A stretch of DNA of 64,000 bases from Rhodothermus bifroesti (lineage in GTDB: Bacteria; Bacteroidota; Rhodothermia; Rhodothermales; Rhodothermaceae). This document shows, piece by piece, positions 53,080-63,854 of this stretch. The stretch covers positions 596,001 through 660,000 of the forward strand of contig NZ_JAGKTL010000001.1 in the NCBI RefSeq assembly GCF_017908595.1. The letters are read 5' to 3'. The translations under genes and the position numbers were made by a program. Each line of letters begins with the position of its first letter. Position 1 is the first letter of the stretch. The notes under the pieces were generated by a model. That model did not search any database, had not been told where the DNA came from, and was given only the letters and a program-made list of their open reading frames with translations.

Positions 53080-53850
53080 TCAGAAGAAAGCCGTTGTGCG
53101 CACAAACTCGCGTAGCGGCCTTCCGTCTGCGGTGTAGAGCGTGACGTGAAACTCGCGCGTTCCTAACATTTCGACCAGGTCACCTTCTGAAAGGGTAAAA
53201 GTAGGTTGGGGGGCATGAAGCACCAAAAGCCGACGTGTGCCCGAGGAGACTTCGATGCGGACGACCGTCTTGGGAAGATGGGTTAGGGTGCAAGAAATTT
53301 GGTGGCTGCTGCGCGTGCAGTTTAATTCGGGCAGCATGGCGGCAGGCTCTTGGGCTACTTGAACTGGGCGGTGCAGCCGCCCGCGCACGTCCAGCACCAT
53401 AAAGCTTGGGGGATTCAAGCTCAAAACCCCAATGGTTGTAAAGAAAACCGTAAACATGGTAAGCGAAAAATGCCCTCCAAGCCAGTGCAAAATTGGATAC
53501 CGTTGCTGCCGGCGTAGCCAAGGGATAAGGCGAGGGACGAGCATCAGATGGGTTAACGGTCCCCACCAGAACAACAATGCGCCGTAGAGGATCAGCACCT
53601 TAGGCCAGTATACACCGGGCAAATAAGCATGTAGCAGATTGCCGGCAGCCCAGCAAAAAAAGCCAAAGAAGAACAGCGCGCCACTTTTGAGCACTTGCCA
53701 ACCAGGACTACTGGCATAGTAAATGCTTTTGATAAGGCGCCAGAGCCGTTGACCTCGGCTGAGCCTCCGCCACCCTGCCGGTGGCATAGTGGCGGAGGGC
53801 TCAGCTGTTCCATTGAGCTGCACAGAAGGGTCAACTTGCTGCAGTGCCAT
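53080..53850 (-). CDS. Membrane protein in the heme-copper operon, 256 residues
   Basis: Not recognised. Three or four hydrophobic helices in the N-terminal half (GALFFFGFFCWAAGNLLHAYL, VLILYGALLFWWGPLTHLML, HFSLTMFTVFFTTIGVLSL), then a C-terminal periplasmic beta-type domain of about 110 residues with two Cys (NCTRSSHQISC). It is last in the operon 56273-53080, 12 bases after subunit I. Possible roles are an accessory or assembly subunit of the NO reductase. The first 35 codons hold a very strong hairpin (53758-53805), odd for coding sequence. Confidence 0.65.
   Translation of the reverse strand: MALQQVDPSVQLNGTAEPSATMPPAGWRRLSRGQRLWRLIKSIYYASSPGWQVLKSGALFFFGFFCWAAGNLLHAYLPGVYWPKVLILYGALLFWWGPLTHLMLVPRLIPWLRRQQRYPILHWLGGHFSLTMFTVFFTTIGVLSLNPPSFMVLDVRGRLHRPVQVAQEPAAMLPELNCTRSSHQISCTLTHLPKTVVRIEVSSGTRRLLVLHAPQPTFTLSEGDLVEMLGTREFHVTLYTADGRPLREFVRTTAFF
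53758..53805. repeat. Strong imperfect inverted repeat inside coding sequence
   Basis: Left arm 53758-53773 and right arm 53789-53805 pair over 16 bp with one bulged base, around a 15-base loop. It falls within codons 16-31 of the 256-residue membrane protein gene. No T-run follows on either strand, so it is not an ordinary terminator. It could attenuate expression between subunit I and the last gene or stabilise mRNA. Confidence 0.75.
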
Positions 53851-53862
53851 GGCCTACGCTCC

Positions 53863-55575
53863 TCAGCCGATTGCCCACAGGCGACCTAGCAGGTACCAGT
53901 TTAGCACATAGATGATTATGAATACCGCCAGGAAAATAAGCGTTAGCGTAAAAGTCCCTTGCATGGAGTACTGATGAATGGGCTTGTCGTCGACGCCTCC
54001 GGAAATCAGCGGCGGCATTACAAGGGCAGGATTGTCAACGCGCTTTCCGAAAAGCAAAGAACCTGCAGCAATCAGCAAAAAGCTAGCTCCACCAATAAGA
54101 GCAAAAATGGCGGCTATGCCAAAGATAGCGAACAGGGGCGAGGCTGCAGCAAAGCTGAAGTCCGTACCTGGGAAGCTCATTACCGAAGGGTGGCGCCGCG
54201 GCACGCCATAGAGCAGGCCCAGGTAAATCATCATAATTGTGGCCAGCCCCATGGCTACAGCGTAGAAATAAGGCTGAAGGCGCGCCAGCGGTTTGAGCAC
54301 CAGGTCCCGATGGAAAAGAACCGGCAGGGCAAAATAGACCAGCCCCATAAAGGTTAGCGTGGTGCCCAGGACTACCGTTCCGTGAAAATGACCAGGCACC
54401 GCCAACGTGTTGTGCCAGGTCAAGTTAACTTGCGTTTGACCCATCACCACGCCCGAAATCCCTCCAATAAAGCCAAACAAAATGATGCCTAGCGCTGTGG
54501 CCGAAAAGACCGGATTCCCCCAAGGTGCTGACCAAAGCCATCCAAACAAGCCTTGCCTTCCAAAGCCCCGCTTACGCCGGCCAGCTTCCAACCCCGCCGG
54601 GATAGCAAAAGCATGAATCATACTGGCCAGCACTGCTCCGTAGACCGCGTAGGAGGTGTTCCAATGCTTCCAGCTGGTATGAATGCCCGGATCGGCCAGC
54701 AGGTGATGGGCTGCACCCATGTTGATAAAGAACAGATACAGCACGAACGCCACCCGTGAAAGCCGTTCACTGACCACTTCAGCACCTCCCACCACATGCG
54801 TTAAAAAGTACCAAACCGTAATCATCGCCGCCAGGTTGATCTGCTGGCTACCATGCCCAATGATCCAGTACATCTGGCGGTACCAGGCCGCATCGAGGTG
54901 TTCAATGAGCCCAATGCGCCAAAGCAACGTAGGTACGTAGGTGATCAGGCCGCCTAATAATGCCTCCAAGGCAATAATCGCCGTGATAAAGGCCCCAAAG
55001 GTGACCAGCGGCAACGTTCGATTTGGGAATTCCTGCTTCTCTTGCCAGATGCTGACAAAAAACGGCAACGCTGCGATAATCACACCAACAATAAATAGAA
55101 TCGCACCCAAGTAAAACAAAGCTGGAGAAGGTAAGGGCACATAAGAGGTCAAAAGCGGCGCATTGTCGGGCGCTTCCGTAGTGGCAATCGCATGATTGAT
55201 CAGTAAAGCCGATGCCAACATTACTGCATAGCCGACCCCGGCCAGTTTGGGTAACGGCAGCGGGCGGCCCAATACCAACGGCCCTCCAATGTACAAAATG
55301 GCCACCTCCATGAAGACCATCCAGAAAATGAGCAAATTCCAGGCGTGGATGCTGAGCCATTTATAAAAGGCCGGGGGCGTAGCTAGGCCGATTACCTCCC
55401 AGCGCGTGAGCGCCACAAAAATGGCCGAAATGCCACCAACCAGCAATGCTGCAACAGCCGTCAGGGCAAACAACTTAACATAACGCTCGACGCTCTGATG
55501 CAACCGCAGACCTGTTACCGGACAGGTACGAAACCCTGCTGCGTCGTAGATTCCAGAAAGTAGCAGGCCAGACAT
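53863..55575 (-). CDS. Heme-copper oxidoreductase subunit I, eNOR-type NO reductase candidate
   Basis: 570 residues, 12 or more membrane helices. All six metal-ligand histidines are present: His77 (helix II, low-spin heme), His241, His290 and His291 (CuB), His396 (high-spin heme) and His398 (low-spin heme). In oxygen reductases of the A and B families the Tyr cross-linked to the CuB His lies four residues on (HPEVY); here the sequence is HGSQQ, so Gln replaces Tyr. The protein also lacks the cbb3 pattern. I recall the eNOR family of NO reductases having a Gln there and a member from Rhodothermus. It is likely to reduce NO to N2O in the cytoplasmic membrane. The gene starts 3 bases after the subunit II stop. 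Confidence 0.78.
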   Translation of the reverse strand: MSGLLLSGIYDAAGFRTCPVTGLRLHQSVERYVKLFALTAVAALLVGGISAIFVALTRWEVIGLATPPAFYKWLSIHAWNLLIFWMVFMEVAILYIGGPLVLGRPLPLPKLAGVGYAVMLASALLINHAIATTEAPDNAPLLTSYVPLPSPALFYLGAILFIVGVIIAALPFFVSIWQEKQEFPNRTLPLVTFGAFITAIIALEALLGGLITYVPTLLWRIGLIEHLDAAWYRQMYWIIGHGSQQINLAAMITVWYFLTHVVGGAEVVSERLSRVAFVLYLFFINMGAAHHLLADPGIHTSWKHWNTSYAVYGAVLASMIHAFAIPAGLEAGRRKRGFGRQGLFGWLWSAPWGNPVFSATALGIILFGFIGGISGVVMGQTQVNLTWHNTLAVPGHFHGTVVLGTTLTFMGLVYFALPVLFHRDLVLKPLARLQPYFYAVAMGLATIMMIYLGLLYGVPRRHPSVMSFPGTDFSFAAASPLFAIFGIAAIFALIGGASFLLIAAGSLLFGKRVDNPALVMPPLISGGVDDKPIHQYSMQGTFTLTLIFLAVFIIIYVLNWYLLGRLWAIG

Positions 55576-55578
55576 AGA

Positions 55579-56118
55579 TCATTCCTCCACAATGAAAACA
55601 CCTTGCATGACTTGATGCCCAAGGCCGCAAAACTCGTTGCAAATCACGCGATAGATTCCTGGCTCATCGAACCGCATCGGAATCACCCACTCATAACCAG
55701 GCAGCAGCTGCAGCGTAATCTGCTTGCTTAAGGCATGCTCTGGCCGAATAGAAAGCCCATGCTGCACATCATAGCTGCTGAGATGAAAGCGGTAAGTTTT
55801 CCCTGCCTTGAGCACAACCGGCAAGCCATCAAATCCATACCGCATAGCCGCGAGGTAGACATCCTCGCCAGCAGGACGTAATCCTTGCGCTGTGGATACG
55901 CTGGCTTCACGATAAGCAATCAGCTTGCTCCGGTAAGCCATGGGATCAATGCGGTACGTTGGGCCATGTTGGTTCTGGTGCCCAATAAAACTCCAGGCCA
56001 CCATCCAGCCAAACAAGACCACCCCCCACACCGCACTGATCCAGACCCAGAGCTTTTCATAACGACTGGCAGGAATCGACCACCAGTGCTGCTCTAAAGG
56101 CTTTAGCGGAGAACTCAT
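55579..56118 (-). CDS. CuA-containing heme-copper subunit II
   Basis: 179 residues from the ATG at 56118; it overlaps the preceding small gene as ATGA. One membrane helix near the N-terminus (LWVWISAVWGVVLFGWMVAW), then a cupredoxin domain in the periplasm. The binuclear CuA site is complete: the upstream His in YDVQHGLSI and CNEFCGLGHQVM, giving the two Cys, Glu carbonyl, His and Met ligands. Electrons would come from a soluble cytochrome c or copper protein and pass to subunit I. A true subunit II with CuA separates this from qNOR-like enzymes. Confidence 0.88.
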   Translation of the reverse strand: MSSPLKPLEQHWWSIPASRYEKLWVWISAVWGVVLFGWMVAWSFIGHQNQHGPTYRIDPMAYRSKLIAYREASVSTAQGLRPAGEDVYLAAMRYGFDGLPVVLKAGKTYRFHLSSYDVQHGLSIRPEHALSKQITLQLLPGYEWVIPMRFDEPGIYRVICNEFCGLGHQVMQGVFIVEE

Positions 56119-56273
56119 GGCGCCGCGCCTCCAACCGGGATGGTGAGTAAATCGATCATTCCCCAAGCGAGGTAGGAAAGCACAAAAAACACGATCGCTG
56201 CACCCGCCAGCAGCCACAGGTTGTCAAAGACCTGCTGCGGCCAAGGTGGCGTTTGACCCGTACGCGTCTCCAT
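56115..56273 (-). CDS. Small single-helix subunit of the heme-copper enzyme
   Basis: 52 residues from the ATG at 56273 (METRTGQTPPWPQQVFDNLW). One hydrophobic helix (LWLLAGAAIVFFVLSYLAWGMIDLL) and a short tail. First gene of the operon, with the stop overlapping the subunit II ATG. Comparable tiny subunits occur in B-type and related heme-copper enzymes. An upstream in-frame ATG at 56366 lies before the operator palindrome and is rejected. The ORF is short, but the context makes it credible. Confidence 0.68.
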   Translation of the reverse strand: METRTGQTPPWPQQVFDNLWLLAGAAIVFFVLSYLAWGMIDLLTIPVGGAAP

Positions 56274-56319
56274 AGCACCTAAGGATTGCACCTTCTGAAA
56301 CAGAAAATAAAATAAATCG

Positions 56320-56335
56320 TAATTAGTACTAATTA
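56320..56335. promoter_or_regulatory. Perfect 16-bp palindrome upstream of the heme-copper operon
   Basis: TAATTAGTACTAATTA is a perfect inverted repeat, in an A/T-rich stretch that contrasts with surrounding sequence. A further AATTAG half-site lies at 56339-56344 on the minus strand. It is 47 bases before the start codon of the first gene, a normal operator position. It resembles no NorR, DNR or NsrR site that I can place with certainty. Confidence 0.6.
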
Positions 56336-56409
56336 ATCCTAATTCGAGAATACAAAAAAATTTCATCTTAGGCAGTCGATCTTATCCGCAGCCATGCAAG
56401 CAGCGCGCG

Positions 56410-57339
56410 TCAAGTGCTAGGGGATGTGGTGTGTAGTCTAAAGGCCTGTCTTTTGCTATCTTGCATGGGCGGAATTCCAAAAAGCCTTTTATAGTCCCGG
56501 CTAAAGTGAGCAGCGTCGTTGTAGCCTACGCGATAGGCAGTCGTGGCCACGTCTAACCCTTCTATGAGAAGGAGGCGTCGCGCCTCTTGGAGGCGCAGCC
56601 GTTTCTGGAATTGCAGTGGGCTCATGCCCGTGACTGCCTTAAAGTGTGCATAAAAAGCGGAAACGCTCATGCCCAGCGTTTGGGCAAGCCGTTCAATGTG
56701 CAGCGATCGGTCAAAAGTAGCTCGAATTTGTTGGATGGCTTGCGTAATGCGGTGATGCTGACCGCTAAGCATTACCAGATGGCGTAGCCGGGCTCCTTGC
56801 CCATCTTGAAGCAGCCGAAAGATAATTTCGCGCGTAATCAGAGGCATTAAAACGGGCGCTTCGTTTGGCACTGCTGCCAATCGCGCAAGCCGCACCACCG
56901 CTTCCAGCAGGGGCAGACCCAGCGGATTCACTTCGAAAGCCGATGCTTCGGCTCCGTCTGGCGAGGGGATATAGCCAGACTCAATCATGACGGCGCTAAC
57001 CAAGCGGGGATCAAGCGCAAGGCGAAGGCTCAGGTAGGGCCGCTCTGCCGAAGCTTCCACAACGTGGCTGGCTACCGGAAGCTCTAGAGTAGCAATCAAG
57101 TAATGATAAGGATCATACCGATAGCGCCGGCTGCCTACCAAAACCTCCTTGCTGCCCTGCGCGATCACGCAAAAAGCCGGTTCAAAAAGACTGTGGTAGA
57201 GCTCCGTAGGGGTAGAAATTCGGAAAAAGCTCAGGCCGTTGAGCGGCTCGCACCCCCCATCTTGGGGAACCATCTGGCAAATGCGCTCAACCAGCTCTTC
57301 CCGGTAGGCCTGAGCTTGCAGCGCCTCACGGTTGTGCAT
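56410..57339 (-). CDS. AraC-family regulator with AraC_N domain
   Basis: 309 residues from the ATG at 57339; an earlier start adds 24 residues that do not look conserved. The N-terminal AraC_N (cupin-like) domain (LSFFRISTPTELYHSLFEPAFCVIAQGSKEVLVGSRRYRYDPYHYLIAT) is of the kind found in YqhC. Two helix-turn-helix motifs end the protein: SLHIERLAQTLGMSVSAFYAHFKAVTGMSPLQFQKRLRLQEARRLL and VATTAYRVGYNDAAHFSRDYKRLFG. It is divergent from the ADH gene, and its own targets are probably that gene and the following island. Confidence 0.88.
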   Translation of the reverse strand: MHNREALQAQAYREELVERICQMVPQDGGCEPLNGLSFFRISTPTELYHSLFEPAFCVIAQGSKEVLVGSRRYRYDPYHYLIATLELPVASHVVEASAERPYLSLRLALDPRLVSAVMIESGYIPSPDGAEASAFEVNPLGLPLLEAVVRLARLAAVPNEAPVLMPLITREIIFRLLQDGQGARLRHLVMLSGQHHRITQAIQQIRATFDRSLHIERLAQTLGMSVSAFYAHFKAVTGMSPLQFQKRLRLQEARRLLLIEGLDVATTAYRVGYNDAAHFSRDYKRLFGIPPMQDSKRQAFRLHTTSPST

Positions 57340-57450
57340 GGCTTCCCGAGGACATGTTGTGGACACTTTTGTTACCCTGCTTCCAGACTTCTGCTTCGTA
57401 AGATCATGCAAAAATTCTGGAGCAACGTGCTATAAAGTTAGATCAACTGG

Positions 57451-57463
57451 GTAATAAAATTAC
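57451..57463. promoter_or_regulatory. Small dyad in the AraC-ADH divergent gap
   Basis: GTAAT-AAA-ATTAC is a perfect inverted repeat with 5-base arms. It lies 34 bases upstream of the ADH start and 112 bases from the AraC start. TATAAA at 57431-57436 is a possible -10 on the plus strand. Either could be the regulator's site, but the repeat is short. Confidence 0.35.
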
Positions 57464-57496
57464 AGACGCGAAAGAAAATCCGACATCCAGGCTTTT

Positions 57497-58537
57497 ATGC
57501 GTGCGACGGTTCTTTTTGGCCCACGTGATGTGCGTGTTGTACGGGTTCCTGATCCCCAGATCTGTGAGCCAACGGATGCAATCATCCGGGTGGTTGTGGC
57601 GTGCATTTGCGGCAGTGATTTATGGCCTTATCGGGGAATTGATGTGGTGCCAGAGACAGGGCGGTCGATGGGGCATGAGGCCATTGGGGTGGTAGAGGAT
57701 GTGGGTGCTGCGGTAGCGCGGGTGAAACGGGGCGATGTAGTGCTAATGCCTTTTGCCTTTTCTGATGGCAGCTGCACCTTTTGCCACGAAGGACTACACA
57801 CCGCTTGCCTGCATGGAGGCTTCTTTGGATACACCCCAGGTATAGGGGGAGCACAGGCTGAAGCCGTACGCATTCCTTTTGCAGATGGTACGCTTTACAA
57901 GGTGCCGGTAAGCGAAAACGACACCGTGCTTTTACCCCATCTCCTTACCCTGACAGACGTGATGGGTACGGGCTACCATGCAGCAGTCACGGCGCGCGTC
58001 GGTCCAGGGAAAATTGCGGCTATTATTGGCGATGGTGCTGTAGGACTGTGTAGCGTTATTGCAGCCAAGCGGCTGGGGGCTGAGCGTATCCTCTTGCTGG
58101 GGCACCATTTGGACCGGATCGCATTGGCTCAGGAATTTGGTGCTACAGACCTTGTAACCGAGCAGGGTGAAGCAGCCGTGGAGCGCATACGCGAACTGAC
58201 CGGAGGTCTCGGTGCACACGCCGTACTGGAGTGTGTGGGTACGGAAGAAGCTATAGAGACGGCAGTGCAGATTGTGCGTCCAGGTGGTGCTATCGGCCGC
58301 GTCGGCGTGCCTCACTATGCCGGCATGCCAGCAGGCCTGACCTTCTTTAAGAATGTGACCGTGGCTGGAGGTCCAGCCCCTACCCGAGCTTATATGGACG
58401 CGCTTTTGCCTGATCTGCTCGAGGGGCGTTTGCAGCCTGGACGCGTTTTCGATCTCAGTCTACCTCTAGATCAGGTGGCTGAAGGCTATCGAGCTATGGA
58501 CGAGCGCCGAGCGATCAAAGTGCTGCTTAAGCCCTAA
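57497..58537 (+). CDS. Zinc-dependent alcohol dehydrogenase (MDR)
   Basis: 346 residues. Catalytic-zinc residues in CICGSDLWPYRG and GHEAIG; NAD(P) turn IIGDGAVGLCSVIAAKRLG. The structural-zinc lobe reads SDGSCTFCHEGLHTAC, with Asp where the first Cys is normally found, so the site is 3 Cys plus Asp. Length and the SMGHEAIGVVEDVG pattern suit the broad alcohol/sorbitol dehydrogenase group. First gene of the plus-strand island, divergent from the AraC regulator. Substrate likely a short alcohol or aldehyde. Confidence 0.85.
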   Translation: MRATVLFGPRDVRVVRVPDPQICEPTDAIIRVVVACICGSDLWPYRGIDVVPETGRSMGHEAIGVVEDVGAAVARVKRGDVVLMPFAFSDGSCTFCHEGLHTACLHGGFFGYTPGIGGAQAEAVRIPFADGTLYKVPVSENDTVLLPHLLTLTDVMGTGYHAAVTARVGPGKIAAIIGDGAVGLCSVIAAKRLGAERILLLGHHLDRIALAQEFGATDLVTEQGEAAVERIRELTGGLGAHAVLECVGTEEAIETAVQIVRPGGAIGRVGVPHYAGMPAGLTFFKNVTVAGGPAPTRAYMDALLPDLLEGRLQPGRVFDLSLPLDQVAEGYRAMDERRAIKVLLKP

Positions 58538-58547
58538 ACCATACGTC

Positions 58548-61750
<3,203 letters not shown>

Positions 61751-61805
61751 GCAAAGGGACTTCGTAATCCCCTTTGGGGCGGTCCCATGCAAATCTGGAA
61801 TCAAG

Positions 61806-62552
61806 ATGTTAAAAATCAAAGGCTTAAAATACGGTAACCTCAGGCGGATTGAGAAAGGCGGGTTGCTGTGGATAGGGTTGATGGGGATCCTAGCAACCGG
61901 GAAGGCCCAACAGCTCCCCGTTGACATGGAACGACCAGTTGAGGCCGCGGGGGAGGTTGCCGTTGATCGATCGGCTCTTGTAGTGCCGTATGCGCTACCG
62001 CTTTTTCTGGTGCTGACAGGCGACGACAGCTTTGGCGCACGGCGCCAAAATCCGGATGCGTGGCTTGAGTTTAGGAAGACGCACGATCTGCCCTTTTCGG
62101 CTGCGGCCGAAGCGTTGGCTTGCGTGAGGGATACAACTAAAAATGGGACTATGGCGCCTGATATTCAAGTTCACAGAAACCTTTCTTGGAGTACAGGTTC
62201 GAGCGAATTTTTTACTGGAGAGGTGCGTGTGCAGCGCTTTGAGGCCCCTGCACCGGCGCGCGTCCGGGCTTCTAAGGTTACATTTGCTCCAGGTGCCCGA
62301 ACGGCTTGGCATAGCCATCCCCTAGGCCAAATCCTCATTGTAACTGAAGGTCGTGGCCTTGTGCAGCGTTGGGGTGGGGCGATTCAAGAAATTTTACCTG
62401 GAGACGTGGTTTGGATTCCCCCTGGCGTGAAGCACTGGCATGGGGCCACGCCAAATGCACCTATGACCCATATTGCCATTGTGGAAGCGCTCGAGGGCGA
62501 GGTGGTCACGTGGATGGAGTTGGTTACAGAGGCGCAGTATCTAGGTCAATAA
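61806..62552 (+). CDS. Cupin-domain protein with atypical exported N-terminus
   Basis: 248 residues. The last 130 residues are a cupin of the mandelonitrile-lyase-like / metal-dependent type: [10 protein letters not shown], the metal site [26 protein letters not shown], and [28 protein letters not shown]. The N-terminal 115 residues are unlike the family: a signal peptide ([16 protein letters not shown]), then a stretch with [16 protein letters not shown] that I do not recognise. An alternative start at the ATG at 62151 gives a normal lone cupin. Such cupins often follow aldo/keto reductases in AraC-linked islands. Confidence 0.72.
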   Translation: MLKIKGLKYGNLRRIEKGGLLWIGLMGILATGKAQQLPVDMERPVEAAGEVAVDRSALVVPYALPLFLVLTGDDSFGARRQNPDAWLEFRKTHDLPFSAAAEALACVRDTTKNGTMAPDIQVHRNLSWSTGSSEFFTGEVRVQRFEAPAPARVRASKVTFAPGARTAWHSHPLGQILIVTEGRGLVQRWGGAIQEILPGDVVWIPPGVKHWHGATPNAPMTHIAIVEALEGEVVTWMELVTEAQYLGQ

Positions 62553-62564
62553 AGTCAATAAAAT

Positions 62565-63332
62565 ATGTCTCGAAAAGCTTCCTGCTACTTAAACGGTTTG
62601 ATGTGGGCCTTGTGGGGGTGTTTGGGGTTATGGCCCTGGGGCACGTTTGCTCAGGAAGGGGGGAACGCTATCGCGGTGCAGGGCATGGTTACACTGACCA
62701 ACAAAGGTGTTTCCTTTATTCCAGCGTTTACGTTGGGTAAGCCTGCGGTTGTTTTTGACGGATCGTTAGGACGCCGGCTTCGCTTTGAGCCCCAGCTCCG
62801 GTTTGCACTTGAAGGCCGACCCTGGAGTTTTCTTTTCTGGTGGCGCTATCCTTTGTGGGAAACCCAGCGATTTCGTTTGCGGTTGGGTGGGCATCCGGCA
62901 TTGGCCTTCCGAACCCGATCTGTGCTTACGGATGCAGGTCGAGAAGAGGTGACCGTTGTCTGGCGCTTTTTGGCTGGTGAGCTGGGGGCCCGCTACACCG
63001 TAGCTCATGGGGTAGACCTAGGCCTCCAGTATTTGTATTCGCGCGGCGTAGAAAAAACGATCCCACAGCCCAAAAATACGCATTACCTTGCCCTGCAACC
63101 TGAGTTTTCGGCACGTTTCTTTTCGCAGAAGCTTACGGTAACCCTCCGCCCGCAAGTTTACTATCTTCGGGTAGACGACCAGCAGGGATATTACTTGGCT
63201 ACAAGCCTTACGTTACGTAAGCAACGCTTCCCCCTGATGCTTTCAGGACTGCTTAATCGAAGCTTGCAGACGAACCTACCGGGGAGAAATCTGGTGTGGA
63301 ATGTCAGTTTGGGATATGTGTGGGATATATGA
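62565..63332 (+). CDS. Putative outer-membrane barrel protein, 255 residues
   Basis: A signal peptide (LNGLMWALWGCLGLWPWGTFAQ) is followed by alternating aromatic/polar strands (RLRFEPQLRFALEGRPWSFLFWWRYPLW, YYLATSLTLRKQRFPLMLSGLLNRS) and ends in NVSLGYVWDI. No family recognised. The composition suits a small 10-12-strand barrel. It starts 12 bases after the cupin gene and is probably the last gene of the island; no hairpin terminator is evident in the 108 bases after it. Confidence 0.62.
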   Translation: MSRKASCYLNGLMWALWGCLGLWPWGTFAQEGGNAIAVQGMVTLTNKGVSFIPAFTLGKPAVVFDGSLGRRLRFEPQLRFALEGRPWSFLFWWRYPLWETQRFRLRLGGHPALAFRTRSVLTDAGREEVTVVWRFLAGELGARYTVAHGVDLGLQYLYSRGVEKTIPQPKNTHYLALQPEFSARFFSQKLTVTLRPQVYYLRVDDQQGYYLATSLTLRKQRFPLMLSGLLNRSLQTNLPGRNLVWNVSLGYVWDI

Positions 63333-63440
63333 CCTAAAATGAGCGAAAGAAAAAAGCGTAAAGGCTTGTCTAGGGGTTTTGACTTATTGCCGCGCATGTC
63401 GTTTCTTTAATATTCGGTGTACTGGTCAATCAAAAGGGGT

Positions 63441-63854
63441 ATGATGCCGCGTGCGTGGTACTGGGGCGTGTTGCTTTTAGGGCTTGGCGCTTGGGGATTC
63501 CCTGGAGCGGTAGAACTGTCCTATTTCAAGGTGGCTGCTGAAGGGAATGACTTGGTCATCAGTTGGGAAGCCAGCCGCGAAGAAAGCGTGCAGCGGTATG
63601 AATTGCGGCGACGTACGCCTTTTAGCAAAGGCCAGTATGTGCTGGTTGCCCAGCTTCAAGCCCAAGGGGCAGGGCGAACGTATCGGTACGTGGATCGGCA
63701 AGTCTACAAGCAGACAGCGGACGAAGTAGCCTATCAGCTCTGGGTTGTTTATGGGGACGGTACAGCGCAGCAACTGGCCGAGCAGGCAATCAACTATACG
63801 CCCACGGCGGTGCGGCGCACATGGGGAAGCATCAAAGCGATGTTTCAGCGATGA
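63441..63854 (+). CDS. Exported fibronectin III-like protein, 137 residues
   Basis: Signal peptide (WGVLLLGLGAWGFPGAVEL) followed by an Ig/FnIII-like fold: YFKVAAEGNDLVISWEASREESVQRYELRRRTPFSKGQYVLVAQL, TYRYVDRQVYKQTADEVAYQLWVVYGDGT. It is a single secreted or periplasmic domain, with no catalytic motif. ATGATG at 63441 follows a GGGG stretch (63435-63439), so either codon could serve. The stop overlaps the pyrR ATG as ATGA, an unexpected pairing. Confidence 0.7.
   Translation: MMPRAWYWGVLLLGLGAWGFPGAVELSYFKVAAEGNDLVISWEASREESVQRYELRRRTPFSKGQYVLVAQLQAQGAGRTYRYVDRQVYKQTADEVAYQLWVVYGDGTAQQLAEQAINYTPTAVRRTWGSIKAMFQR

Noticed and set aside
56274..56366. Longer start (ATG at 56366) for the one-helix subunit
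   Set aside because: The extra 31 codons run through the A/T-rich palindrome region and are not protein-like; the ATG at 56273 gives the compact form.
61753..61775. AAAGGG...CCCTTT inverted repeat after the aldo/keto reductase gene
   Set aside because: Short stem with a long loop and no T-run; too weak to call a terminator.
63379..63413. TTGACT followed by TAATAT as a promoter for the FnIII-like gene
   Set aside because: Spacer is about 23 bases, outside the workable range for a sigma-A promoter.
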